64,000 nucleotides of DNA from Monoplex corrugatus (lineage: Eukaryota; Mollusca; Gastropoda; Littorinimorpha; Ranellidae). Positions 30,559-45,000 of this stretch are shown in pieces; within the stretch, counting starts at the first letter, position 1; every line of letters starts with the position of its first letter. The stretch covers positions 51,526,807 to 51,590,806 of the forward strand of contig CM060312.1 of assembly GCA_030674185.1 (NCBI GenBank), read 5' to 3'. The notes beneath the pieces were generated by a model, which was not told the DNA's origin, did no database searches, and saw only the letters and a list, made by a program, of their open reading frames with translations. Both the position numbers and the translations under genes were made by a program.

Positions 30559-33500
30559 CTGAAACAACAAAAAATACATTGTTATTGAAATTGTTGTTTA
30601 AAACTCAGCCAACTGCATACAGCTGTATCAGGGCTATAACCATTTCAAAACATGCAAAACTTCAACATGATAAAAAATGAAAAGAAAATTAAGTACACAT
30701 ATATATCAATGCATTCCTGCACATAATCTAAAGACATGCCCCTGGTGTTGACCACTCCGTCCAATTTATCGCACAAGGGATTTAAAAAACAAACTTGCAT
30801 ACAAATTGAAACATAACTAATGACACTAAAACATACATAAGAAAGGGCCTAAATTACCTAAAAATTGCTTCCGCATATCTCACCTCCCTAGAGCCAAAAA
30901 TGCACTTAATACATGTACTCAATTATCAATCCTAGAAAAAGTATGTAAGACTTTATCGAACACATACAGGTGAATGGACCAGCAAGGCAGAAAATGATAG
31001 GAAGAAATGACAAAAAGCAAAGAAACAAGGCAGAAACAAAGAGAGTAAAAGAAAAGAGGAAATTTCTAGCACAGAATTTCCAGAAGGTGGGGATACATTT
31101 ATACTGAAAGAGTCCCCAGAAAACCCACCGGGGGAGGGGGACAAAAATACATATTTTCAAGATGTACAATACATAAACATGACCAATGTCTTTCCACTTC
31201 CTTTTATCCTGAGCATCTACAACAATAAAACCAGTATCCAAAGATGAGAAAAGAGCTGAAGATAAGTACTTGCCTCATTCGTATGTCCTATATCTTCTTC
31301 CAATAAACTAATACTCACATTCATGAAACTGATCAATGCTAAGAGCTATCACAGTTTCACTCTATAAGATATCTTCACTAATTCTACACTGCACATTCTA
31401 CAATACTGTGATGCCATACAACTGAATCATCACTAAGTATTGCACACACACACACCACACAAAGAAAAAAGAAGAAAAAAAACAACAACCAGAAACAGTA
31501 ATTTTTCATCTCATCAATTTTAGCACAGGACTTGTTTCTATCAATGACTCTACACAGATGAACATTTACTATATTAAATTAAAGTTGGATAGAAACAGTG
31601 ATATATAAACTCTTCATTGCTGACTCACCACTAGAAATTTCTTAATGCTGACAATATGCAGCTGGTTATTGCAATGCTAAAATGGAATGAATGATGCGAA
31701 ACAAGGCCATATTACTACAAGGATGTGCCACTTATCTTCTCATGAGACTTACATCATCATTGTCACAGCCCACCATGTCGCCATAGGACACCTGATTACA
31801 TAGACAGTATCGAGGTTCATTCGGGTCCGACTGCCATTCATCCACCTGAACTTCCCCTCCTGCCTCATCACCCCCCTCTACCACTACTTGAGGTGCAGCT
31901 GTTGCTTGCTGTGCTGCCGCTGCTTGTTGCTGTGCTGCTGCTGCCTGTTGTTGCTGGATCTGTTGCTGTTGAGCCAGTGCAGCTGCTTTGGATGTTTGCC
32001 TGCCAAGAAAGGCATTCTGATTAATACACATGTACTATGAACACTTTCATTCAGATTAATATGCATTTACTATGAACAATTTCATTCAGATTGATATGCA
32101 TGTACTATGAACAGTTTCACTGAGATTAATACGCATGTACTATGAAATCTATCATTGAGATTAACTCACTTGCTACGTACGATTATGCCCCTTGCCGTTC
32201 CCCTGATACACACCATTTGTATAGGTCATGAGAAAAATTCTCATACAAAGAAATGAAAACAGAGAGTTTTGAAATTTGGCAGGTCATATATTAACCCTTT
32301 CAGTGCCAAGGAAAAATGTAAATATGTGCTTCCTCGTTGCCAGGGAATTTTGAGGATTCGAGGATAATAATTATCAAAAAATTTTAGTGCAAAAACTATA
32401 AGAGATACAACAAAGAAACATATGTGTCTTTTGAAGGAAAATGAACGAGGATTCTGAATCTGGGCTTATTTTTCTCCTATTTTGATTGCAAAGACCTGTC
32501 CTGGCATTCCAAAGTGGAAATAAATTTTTTGTGTTGTCTAAAAAGTAAGTTTCCATCTCTACAGATTGATACTCAACACACTCCCAAACAAACAAAAACC
32601 CCCAGCTGAAAATGACTTGTTTGTTGTCAGTTTATATACATAAATGAAAACAAAACATATATCATAAAATGTTCATGAAATGATTCTAAACTCATGCAGA
32701 CACATAAGTGAGTAACCATCCCAACAATGATAGACATGGTTGCAGTAAACATGAAAGTGATTGTACTCAGACACTGAGCAAACTACATGACAGTCATTGT
32801 ACTCAGACACTGCACAGTCAAACTACATGACACTCATGAATTGGTTCTGTCTGTTCTTCAGGTTCTGCAATCAAAACAAGAGAAAAATAAGCTCAGAATC
32901 AGAATCCTAATTCAAATAAGTCAATCAGCTCATCAGTGAGAAACAGCTTGAAAAATGTGTAGCATGTGTCCCCAGTTCCCACTTTCAATCCTGGATTTCC
33001 TAAAAATCTGCCATGCCTTCTAACTGGAGTACAACTCCTCTGCACCCTCTCCTTCTGCCCCTCCTCGTCTTCCCCCTTCTCACACCACGAACATGCTTTC
33101 ACTGCTGTTGGGTCCAAAGTCCGAAGTATCACGGCCTGCGCGCTCACCACTCACACTGACCACGGCGGTCGTGGTCTGACTCGGACTTGTTATCGTCTGC
33201 TTGTATCGGTTCCGCCAGCAAGCATCAAATATTGGTGTCTGGGTCGTCACTGTTATTTTCTTCACTCTCATGTTCACGCGAACTATCAGATAACAAATCA
33301 TCTCTGTTGTCATCATGCTCTAAAATCATTTGAATGGCCTCTAGAGTCGTGAAAGTCCGCTGACGTGAGCTACCGTTCCGGCTTGACGAAGGTGGGTCGC
33401 CATTTTGCTCCACTTCACATGGTCCAGTTACCAAATCATTAGCGACAATTAAGGTGTCTTCCCTATGACGTATCCTAATTTACATCCTATTTTCATATTG

Positions 33501-36018
33501 TAGACACTTATAGCTCACTGTGCAGCATTCCTTTGTACTTATTGGCTCATAATGTAGTGAACGAAAAATCGGAAAACCCCTAGGACGTCAGCGGACGGCC
33601 TATAGGCAATATGGCAACACTTTTTGTAGGACATCAGCTGACGGCCTATATGCACTGAACAGGTTAAAAGATTGGTGTACAAACTGCTGAAATTTCAACT
33701 GCCTAACCCTCATGGTTGCTGAGTAATTGTACAAGTACAATTAGAGAAATTTTCAGGTGAAAAATGTCTTACAAAATACACAGTCAGGTCAATACATCAG
33801 TTCCTACAGTCATATTTTGAATGAAATTTAATAAAATTCAACATGCACACACTCCACGTGCACTGAAGGAAGAGTTCATCTTGAAGAGCACTGAGAAGTT
33901 GAGTACTGTTCAGCCATTTGCTTTTCCATCGTCTGCTTGACTGCAAAGATAGTGGGTCGTGAACTTTGCACTGTCTACACACCAACTGCAGAGTACAGTG
34001 ATCTCATGGCCTGAAATGAGGCTAAGAATGACCGAAGAATCTATTTCTGGCCATTAGTTTCGGTTGACCGAAATACTGAAAGCCCCGTGAATTTTCAAAA
34101 CCCAAGTTAGATTTCTCCGACGCTCGTACACAATTGTTGTTGAGACATGATCGGGAAATCCCGTCGCTTGTAGCGAGAGAGTTAATGCGCATGTACTATG
34201 AATATTTCCATTGAGATTAATATGCACGTACTATGAATACTTACACTGAGATTATAATATGCATGTTACTAATACTATGTACACTGTCACGCCTCAACTC
34301 TGCAGGAAACTGGAAATGGATAGGACACCAGAGCAAATGAACACTTCATAGCATTAATTTAAAGAAAAATGACGTGCCACGAGATATTTTTTTTCCACTA
34401 ATAGAAGTCAAACCATTCCAGCTGGCCAATCAGATGACTGAAACTTGAAGTCAGGCTTGCCCAAGATACAAGGTAGCTGAGTAAGTGGCAAATCTCAAGA
34501 GCTGCTCTTCCATTTACTTTACTCATTACTTACTCTGACTACGTTTCATACAACTATCAATTCTTCCCCTCCCCCTACTATTCCCAAAACTGCGACATCC
34601 CTTTGCATTCATAAGTATAATGGTCCAATTTGGGAACAATTACAGCAAAATCGTAATGACAAACAGGTCTGCAACTTGAAGTATACATTTAGTCATTTAC
34701 TCTTTTATGGAACTGACAAAGAACAAGTACAATTTGAAACAGTTAATATAAAAAACGCAACAACAGATTACTGACTTTTTCGTGCGTTGAGATCGAGGTG
34801 CAGAAGAGGAGGTGGCAGAGGTCGTGGGTTCTGGTGTAGCTGGAGTAGAGGATGCCCCCCCAAGAGCAAGTGATAATTCCTTGACATTCTTTGACATCAT
34901 CTCGTAACTGGCCTTCATACTTGATGTGCGACGACCCTGCTGCATCTGTGAAAGAGTGAGACAAATGAGTACAGTCACCGAACCAATGTCCTCAGTCTTA
35001 ATTTCTGTGTGCTGTGATTTAGGATTAATTTGTCCTAAAGTCAACTAGCTTAATCTTTTGTCCGAGTGCTTTGGAATCAAAAGAACTTTGGGGCCAAAAT
35101 AACCTCTTTAACCCTTTGACTCCTATCCACTAGCTTCCTTCTTTGTCAAGCATTTGAGCAAAGCAAAATCTTAACCTTTGAATCCTTCACCCTATCCATC
35201 AGCTTCCTGCAGGAAGCTGGTGGATAGGGTGAGGAATCAAAGGGTTTAGTTTTTGCCGTTGGTGAATAAGGTGCGGGAGTCAAAGGGTTAAAAATGAGTG
35301 GAAATGGAAAGTCAACAGAACATGTGAAAACACTGACAAACCTGCTGAGTGGCAGCGATGGCTTGAGAGGCAGCAGCAGCAATAGCTGCATTACTTCCAG
35401 CACCAATGTGTCCCAAGCTGTAGGAAAGAGAAGAGCTGGATCCTGAGGAAAACATCTTGAGAGCTGGGGAATTGGAGGCAGAAGAACATGCTATGTTGCC
35501 AAGTGACTCACGGGCTACTTCACTAGCCAGGTTAGACAACACTTCTGAGGTAGGTCGCTTATCCACATGGTTATGTAATGATGCAGTGCTTTGTACGGCT
35601 CTCCTCTCTGTAAAGACACGAACAAATCTTTTCCTTATCACTTCAGTCCTCATCATTATGAAAAGCAAACAACATCAACATCAACAACAATAACAAAACA
35701 ATATTTTTTAAGCTATGTTTATCCATTTGTAAAAGAGATTCAAAATACAATCTGTGGAATTCAATTAACACAGTTTTGTGGTAGTTTGGAGTGATGCTCT
35801 CGTCACACTCAAGTGGAACTGTTGTTCTAAAAAACAACTACAACGTACAAATATACACATCACTGTAGTAGGAGTACATGGCAACACAAAATGCTGACAA
35901 ACCAAAGCAAAAATGGAGAACATCTGTCCTTTAAAACATACATATCAGAGACATTCAAGAAACAATAAAGAGAACAGCTAAACCATGTTTTATTTTCTTT
36001 ATCCCACCACCACCCTCT

Positions 36019-36084
<66 letters not shown>

Positions 36085-39000
36085 AGAGAGAGAGTGTGTG
36101 TGTGTGCGTGTGTGTGTGTGTTACAAAAGAGATTAAGTATAGAGGAAAACCCCTACTGTTAAAGTCACACTGACAGTGAAAACCCCCCACTTAACAATGA
36201 ACCTTTTTGTATGATGCACATGCATCATTTTCAGGAACTTGCATGTGTGTACTTTGTTCCACAATACTAAAAACATTTTTAAGACACACATTTCAAAAAC
36301 TGACACAAAACAGATCCAACACTAAACTGTGTCATGTACTGGAGAATCTCTCATTACTGTGAACATAGATCTGCTGTGTCCCATACACTTCAGTTCATCA
36401 GCAGAGATGTTTTCTCATTTATCTTATTTCTATATCACTATGAAAATGATAGCAGGTAGCCGAATCTGCAGACACCATTTAATCACTAGACTGCAGTGTT
36501 TTTGATTTAAAATTGTTCAAAAATACATAAATATAAGCATAAATAAGACAGGAAAAATACGGATCATCAACCTTATCATGCGGGAGGCGCCAGATGGTGA
36601 AAATTTGATGCATTACTGTAATGTGAAGCAGACACGATTAATCCTGAAAACTTCAAGTGTTTTCATTAGTGAAGCCAGAGTGCTGTGTATCATTTCGTGG
36701 CTGGCTATTAACAAGACTTTGTGTCTGTGAGAACATTCAAATCTGCATCAGTGAATCAAAACTGCTGCAGCATTGCGCTTTTTATTTTATCATGTGTCCT
36801 GTAGATGGAAAGGATTTCGGCGTAAGAGACACATTCAAGGCAATGGGTATCGCAAAAAACTGCATCAAAATTTTTTACAGATAAAGAGACTGAATGGTAT
36901 ACAAAGACATTTAACAATGCTTGGATCAACTGATATCTTATTGGGGTACAGGACGGATTGAAATGTGGGTGATGAAACTGAATATGAAGGTAATGCATGT
37001 GATGCACAGTTTTGAAATTTCTCCACTGTGTCTCACATACAGGGAGATTTTCCCCTACAACACCACAGGAGGAGGGTTTTGGCTCAGTGAGAAAGATCCG
37101 CTAGCATGTGCCTCCCAGCCCTGTTTGCTCACACAAAATGGTACTGTGGTACTGTCAGTGAAAAGATGAACCTCCTTTCACCAGAATTCTGTCTTCCAAG
37201 ACCACCAGGGCTCTGCACACCGCCTCGAGCTCTAGTGTGCTGATATGCTAACGGGACTCCTCCTTTGTCCATGACCGCTCTGCGTGTTGAGGTCACATGT
37301 GAGCTTCCCAGCCCTTTGGCAAAGTGTCTGTGTGGAGAGCAGCCTTGAGGGGGGGTTTGAGACTTATAAAACAGACCACAGGGGGCCTAGGTTGATCCAC
37401 TACCCTGTCACATCCAAAAACCACTAGCCTCTCGAGCAACTTTCATGAACAGAAAAGGGTTTTGGGATAGGCTGAAAGAGAGGACTCAAAACTGGAAAAC
37501 TTGGGTAGATACAAAGCTTTTCCCATAACCCTGATGTTGTACAGGAGTGCGGTGGTACAGACCTGAACCTTTCATCAGTTTAACAGTCTAAGAGTGATGC
37601 CAATCTCCTCTCCCTTGATGCTTCACCTTCCCTAACTGAAGAAAGTCAGGCACCCATTCACGGCCGTATAAACTAGAGACTTTATGCACATATAAAATGT
37701 CCAAGCATGGTTCATACCCATACAAACTTGTGCGGACAGGTTGGAAGGCAAATGCTCTATCTCTGCGCCAACTTTAATTCAGTGACTGAACAACACAAAA
37801 TCAGTGCAAAACTGTTTTTGGGGTATTTTAAGACAATACACAGTTTTGAATCTGCAATCTGTATTGATCGTTTTGATACATAACTATGCATCACTGGGCG
37901 AATATTTCAAACAGCTTCTTAACCCATTGGGAAACCAGCCAGAGCGAACCCAGTATTCCCCCAAGCATAAAGAACAAGAAGAGCCACCACACACACACAC
38001 ACAACAAAACACATGAACATACTCTCTGCACGTTGTGGTTGTTGGGGTGCTGGTGGTTTATCCAGCTCAAGTGATCCTGCGCACAAGAAAGCAAAGAATG
38101 AAATCAAAATCTCTGAAGCTGTACACAACACAGTCAATCAGTAAGTCAGGATAAACAAGACAAATCATCAAATAAACTTTTCAATCATCACACACAAGAC
38201 ATTGATAATCTGTGCTGTTCCACACTACAGCTCCAACGATTATGGCTCCACTGCTTTGCTTTACCCATTAGCTCAACCAGCTGAATTCCGTGGGCTGTAG
38301 ACTTACCAAGTAAACCATGAGATCATCTGTAGACTTACCAAGTAAACCATGAGATCAGTCTGGAACTACAGACTACTGTCAATTTTGCTACTACATATGA
38401 ATTTCTGTATGTAGTCTCCAAGATACTAGTGAACACGTGTTGCTTTTGATATTTTCCAAGCTGGTCTGACAATTGTGCATGACTAACCATACAAACTACA
38501 GTCCAGCAGAACATGTATAAAATTCTGGGGTATCTGACATACATAACAGAAAGTAAGTGACAACACATTCTGATCTTCTCTGTCCTTTGTAGTGGTAGTA
38601 TTCTCTGTATCAGCAGGCCTATTATAAAGCTTTATGATTAAAAGCTGAACACAAAACTGATAGCATTATGAATCTAAGCAACTTCAACAAAAGTAACGAT
38701 GGATATGCACTGTAACTTTCATGCATGAGGACTAAACAAATTTCAGTTGATACAGGCTTTTAGTTCCAATCAAACAAGAATGCAGTATTACAAGATGCAA
38801 TAATAATAATAAGTGTAAACACACATACATATTAAACATATAAAGGGGCACAAACCAACATACTGCACTGAATTAATGTGTTATTACAAAGATTTTTTTC
38901 TTCACTTTTCACCAATTCAAAGATTTTTTTCTTAAGTTTAAGGCACTTGCAATGTACATGGACACAATAAGTTTATTTATTCAAGGACTGAATGCTTTGT

Positions 39001-42000
39001 CAATATGCTGGACACACAGAAAACGATGTTCTTTTTCACGCCATCAGAGTACAATGGGCACAATCTCTGGTATCTTTATTATTTTGATGTCTATAGTTAT
39101 TAATGGAAGACATGCCAAGTCTAAACTTTGCCAGGGCATATTTATGTACAGTGGAGTCCTCCGATAACAAAATTCAATTGAGGTGGATGTGTTTGTTACA
39201 GCAGTAGTTTGCAGAAGGTACAAGAAAAAAATATCGGTGACTTTATATAGTATTGACTGTTCTCTTGCTGGTGGAATTCAGACGTTATTCACAAAATTTT
39301 CTATTTTATACCCCATCATTATTTTTATCCGTGAAACACACAGGCACATGCACACACACACATTACACATATATTGCTGTTTGCGTTACGTCATTAGAGT
39401 GGCAAAGTGGTTGACACAGTTTTCAATGGAGCTTGCAGAAATATAGCACAATATGCTGATTGATGTGCTGTAGATACATGCAGGGTAGACCTGAGCAATT
39501 TGTATAAGTCGTTAGCACTTGTTTGCTGTAGGACAAGACTAAAAGCTTGGCCTCTGGAAAGCAACATCTCATTCATACAAAGAGGAATTCTTTATGCACA
39601 ACAATAGATTTTGTTTATTACAGACAGTATTTTACTAGAGGGAAAGAGTGGGCAGGGAAAATAAAAGAGTACATTATTTCCAGAAATTTGTTGTTGGCAG
39701 GTTGAAACTAAGCAGTTCTAGAGTTAGAATATCACACAAAATAAATTCACACCCATTACATTCTTCACACAGGTCTGTGACGTAAAATTCAAGTACATCA
39801 GTCTACCAAATGATATACAGTACCACAGAATGCAGAAGATGCAGGTGGATATATAGACAGACATGAACAGTGTGTCCCTCTCTCATCCAAAATCCCTTTC
39901 ATGCATGACAGTATATGAATCAATGACCTGATGCTTACCATCCAGTTGCAGTTGATGAAGCACACACTATGATAATCAATACATGTACTAACATACAGCC
40001 AAATGTGAGCCATTCTCACAAAAGGGGATGAAAACAAAGTTTTGCAGATACCAAGTTACTGATATTACTGGAAAGGGCATGAAATTTCCTTTCTGACAAT
40101 AGACAGATCAAATCTGTCGGACAAAATCTGCCAAAGCTGTGGCCAATTCAAATGTCACATAAGCGTTATCCTTAATGCTACCTGGCTGAACCTGTCTCTC
40201 AGTGACAAAAAAGCTACTTACTGCATAGCTTTCATCGTAATCCTTGTTTTGAGAAAATGGTGAAAATTAGGAACATTAATTGTCAGGTTTTCCATACAAC
40301 CAGTATGAACGTTCTGATGACTTTTGACTGGGTTATTCTGAATTACTTGAGTCAGTACTTGTGAGGCCAGGAAGCCAGGTTCAGGATCATACTGCTTAGA
40401 GCCCAGCCGACCACTAGACATATTAGAGCTAACACTATGTTAAAAACACCAAAGTTTAAGTAAAAAGACAACAGTTAAAAGCAAAGTTCATGATTATCCT
40501 TTCAAGTCTAAAATGCATTTAAAAATTTTTCCCATACACAGAATCATATCAGATGAAATCTACTGATCTTGTGTAAAAATTTGAACACTGTATCAGTGCA
40601 ACGCCTCTGAAGAAATTCTTTAAAGAATTCGCCGTATGGTGCTGATGTCTCACATCATGCAAGTCCAAGTATTCATTAAGAAGGTGTCTGATACTCACAA
40701 GCTTGTCACATGGTATACACTACCGTGCTTCTTCATTTTTCCAAAAGGTAGGAATGTATGTGTGACCCGTGTGTACCCTACATCACACGCCTCTCTCCTA
40801 TGGTTCCCAGGAGCAAATGAGAGAACCTCTTTAAGATTGGAGCGGATTTGGAAAAGTCTTTGTCTGTTTGCTTGTCCCCATCCTCCAGCCAGATTTCTCA
40901 TATAAGCTTGTATTTTGGTTTTCAGATCTGTGTAAGGAATGAAGGATTTATACATCTTTTCCCATGCGGTGTTCTTGGTGAGGCAGTCAGCCTTTTCACT
41001 GCCTCCATTACCAATGTGGCCAAGTATCCAGACAAAAACAATGTGGTAACCTTCACTTGTAAGAGAAGAAAAAGAGTTGAAAGAATTTCTGAAGCTCTGG
41101 GTGACAATGCTTCAGCCAGCAAGTGTCTGCAAAGTGGAAAGGGAGTCAAAAGAGATAAAAAATGTTCATGCTTGGATTGGGACACCATTTTTTGAGTAAA
41201 AACCAAAGCAGTCAGATCAGCAGTATAAATGGAACTGTCAGAGTGAGTATGTTTTGAAGATGAACAACTGGGAATAGCGGACGGAACAGAAAGCAGCTGC
41301 AGCAACACCTTCATCAGACTTTGGGAGCCAGCATCACAAGCTCCAAAAAGATGTAGGGTTTGGTAAGGGGTGGAACTGTTTTTGACAGAATGAAAACCTG
41401 TTAATGTCAGGTAATTTCATGACATTGAGGGATACACTACAATTATCAAATCTTCATTCTTAAGGGTAAATTTTTCTGTGAAATGTACTGTACAGGGCTT
41501 GTAATGGTCCAAGGAAAAAAAGGAGGAAATTTTTTTCTAGGGGGGTCTGGGGGCATGCTCCCCTGGAAAAATTTGAAAAAGTAGACTAAAATCTGTGCAA
41601 TCTGGTGCATTCTGGGACCTAAATTCTACAGATCTGCTGAATTACTCTTTTTCGGCCGCCATCTTAGATGGTAGATTCACGCTATCTCAAGCTACCGTGC
41701 GACCGACTTTTGCCCACTTTATGGACCTAGCGGTTTGCGGATGCAGCGATTTGCCGATATGACGCTTTTGAAAATTTTTACTCCCGATTTTTATTTCGGC
41801 GGAAATATTTTTTTTTCAGCGGTACTGCTTCACAGAAAAGCGGAAATCCACCGAACGGCGGACAATTACAAGCCCTGACTGTAATCTAAAGAAAAACATG
41901 AAGAACAATTTGAAAGTAAACTCTCAATTTAACTCAATTAGATCCTCACCACTTTTCTAAGGCTTATCTGTTTGCACAAGTGTGAAACATGTCCCCCTTT

Positions 42001-45000
42001 TTGAGAATGAGTCACAAGCAAACAAGAGTGCCATATTTGGTCTTATCAGTATCTATGGCTCTGATCCTCTGAATCATACTTTTCTCCAACATTTCAGTAA
42101 TGCCTGCATTGTCGGCTTCCAGTTCCATCTTGTACTTTGCAAGCTCCTGGTCCAGTCTTCTGGTGTACCGGTCCACCTGGTTGTAAAAAACATTCAGTAA
42201 GATTAGATGGGATCAAAGGTACAAGCAGAAAGTTACAAGGTCATATAAGAAAATTGTTTTCATACCCAGTGTTTCTGCTGGGCTTTTGAAGCTACTGACA
42301 TACAGTAGGTACTGGCAGCCTCTCTTTAGCAATGCAGGAATTGTGTCAGTCAGTGGAAAAATTGCACATGTTTATCAGTCAAATATTCTTGCACATGAAC
42401 ATGAATGACAAAGTTACCATGAAGATAAAGATTGTTCTTTCCTCTATTGATCTGTGCTGTTTGTTTTTGTTATAAATGCACCCATACAAAAATCTGCGCA
42501 AAAAAAACAAACCATGCCGACCGATGAAGTTTCAATGCATGTCACGTAATGGCGACAGGCTCATGGCAGTGCTTGGGTGACCGGTTAATGGCAACTTAAA
42601 TTATACGGGTCACACAGGACTACCTTCATGCAAATTAGTACAGTTGACAGGACGAAACCCTGTCCTTCATTCTCGTATAATATTTATTTTATAAGATTAT
42701 TAGTTTGTTAGTCTTCTAAAGGTTGAAATATTGGCAAACTTTGAAAAAGAATATCTGAGGACCTCCTCAATAAATCAGATCGTTCCCGCGGATGCGCTAA
42801 TAGCTTAGTTTTTGCTGAATCCAACCATGTACGGAACTGTGAGATGTGATGTTTCCAGGGTGTGCGCGGCCTTCGAAGCGATCGCTGAAAGTCCAGTCAA
42901 TGGATTTCTACCTGTGATCGTCAAGCTGAAGGACAAACGTTGTAACCATCGACTGATTTTTCATGAAAATTGACTTAGAAGTTTGATTCAGTGAATTATT
43001 TTTGATGTTTCTCTTTACTTAGTACTTAGAAAGATTTTAAAAGAAATCCGCAGCAGGTATAGCCTGCATAAGCAAAGAATAGAAAGTACGATCTCCGGTT
43101 TAATGTTTTATCGCCAAGGGATTTTTTTAAGCGACCTGGAACTAATAGAGGTAAAACTGTGTGAAGCAACTGCTTTCCAAAGGTGTTTATATTGCTAGTA
43201 TTTAATGAATACGATGGAATTTTGTTTTAATACATCGAAATCATCATATTTGTGCTAGTACTTGGCCAGAAATTCAAACCAGAAGTTGGTCGGCGAGTGC
43301 ATGTCGTCTATCGGATCAGATTCGACAATGTTTATCATCGCAAAGAAACAGCAAATAACATTGTTTCTGAGGAAAAGTAAACTCTAGCTAATTCTGTCTT
43401 CTTATTTTTGTGTAATGAGGGTGCAAAAATGGCTTGTCATGCAATTTCGAACATTGACAAAATGGCATATTTATGAAGTTTGCAGCACTGCTGTGTAAAT
43501 GTATAAACATATCTGCTTGTATGCTTGCTTTTTTATGTAGCTTATGTTGTTAAGAATTAAAATCAGGAATGACATTCTCTATCTGAGGACTTCTGGAAAA
43601 TTTAGGTTCCTGCAAACTTGCTACATTTTACAATTGGCGAAAACGTACGTAAACTGCCGTTTTCGTTATCTCTGGACCTAATACAGCTAGAGACTTACTT
43701 TTTTTTGCATTGTGCTTATGTTTTCTTGTACTTTTCAGAAATATAGTGTTAATAACCTTTTCAGAAGTTTAATTTTTGGCTGCCGGTACCTACATACAGT
43801 CAATTTTACTGAGATTCATGCATGCAAACAAGCTTATCTCTTCTAAAAAACACACCTGAACACAAATATAAGCATACCTAAGGACACCAAAATATATATA
43901 AAAACAGACATAAGTTACCTAAAATTGCTTCCGCATATCTCACCTCCCTAGAGCCAAAAATGCATTTATAACATGTATCCCAATTATCCTAAGAAAAAGT
44001 ATATAAGACTTTATCGAACACATACAGGTGAATGGACCATTAAGGCAGAAAATGATACTTGATAGGTAGAAATGACAGAAAGCAAAGGAACAAGGCAGAA
44101 ACAAAGAGAGTGACAGAAAATAGAAAATTTCTAGCACAGAATTTCCAGAACATGGGGATATTATTTATGCTAAAAGAGCGCCCGCCATCCCCACGGGGAT
44201 GGTACTGACAATACGAAATACATGCAGCTCACCACTTCATGGACATGGTTTGCAATCTGAACTTTCTCATCTGCATCATTCACAGCTTTCAGATATTCCT
44301 GAAATCAATTCACTACTGGTAAGATAACAACAAAGATTAACAAACAAGAATGTGTACAATATATCTCTAGTTAATCAATAAATTTAAACAAAACAAAAGT
44401 CAATCAATCCCCCAATCCACTCCAAGAAAAACAAAAGAAAAACTAAAATGAAAAAAACCACCAACAAAAAAAATATCCCCCCCCCCCCCACTTGAGCCAA
44501 ACAAAAACAACACTGAAACTAAAGCACTCAAAAGTAAAAAACACTACCAACTACAAACCATCCTCAAAAACAAAATTCTTATACTCCACTGCAAACTCAT
44601 GCTTCCTGCAAATTTGTGATGTATACATTCACCATAAACAGCAAGCTTTCTTATCACATAAAAACACTTAGAGTGAAGGAAAACTAAAGAGTTGTGTATC
44701 ATGTAAAGAAATTCATCCCAGAAGCTGAACAGATATGTTGGCTACAGACTGATACGTGATAGTGATACTGATCCAAAGTATCGATATGCACCCAGTCACA
44801 GTGCATACATCAATATCATGTGTGACAAGACAGAAATCATTGTTAATATATAACCAACATAAAGATAAAACAGCATACCTAAAGAAAACTGTGAAAGCTC
44901 ATGACATGAAAAATGTCATACCCTATAATGTAACCAATTTTCTGCTGCATATAAATGTGACCTCCCACCACGAAATCAGTCTTAACTCGCAGTCAGTCGA

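Larger units (their letters stand above)
32161..34185. mobile_element. Outer piggyBac-like element, host of a second one
   Basis: The ends are TTAACTCACTTGCTACGTAC (32161) and, inverted, TTAACTCTCTCGCTACAAGC (34185), matching at TTAACTCxCTxGCTAC. Both TTAA copies come from the unit of the surrounding minisatellite. Excluding the inner element it is about 0.65 kb and has no recognisable coding sequence, so it is a deletion derivative. The ends resemble those at 26912 and 28312. Confidence 0.82.
32015..34275. repeat. Minisatellite, unit about 35 bp, split by a TTAA insertion
   Basis: Units like GATTAATATGCATGTACTAT followed by GAACAGTTTCACTGA occur about four or five times at 32015-32160 and about three times at 34186-34275. 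The array is interrupted between GAGA-TTAA (32161) and TTAA-TGCGCATGTACTATG (34182) by the nested piggyBac elements. Joining the flanks at the shared TTAA restores a normal unit. Confidence 0.85.

Noticed and set aside
39149..39170. pogo-like end TACAGTGGAGTCCTCCGATA as a transposon
   Set aside because: No inverted partner was found within several kilobases.
40218..40421. Minus-strand frame [20 protein letters not shown] as an extra ING3 exon
   Set aside because: ING3 phases join perfectly without it and the segment does not match ING3; the start looks faintly tRNA-like (AGTGGTCGGCTGGGCTC) and may be repeat-derived.
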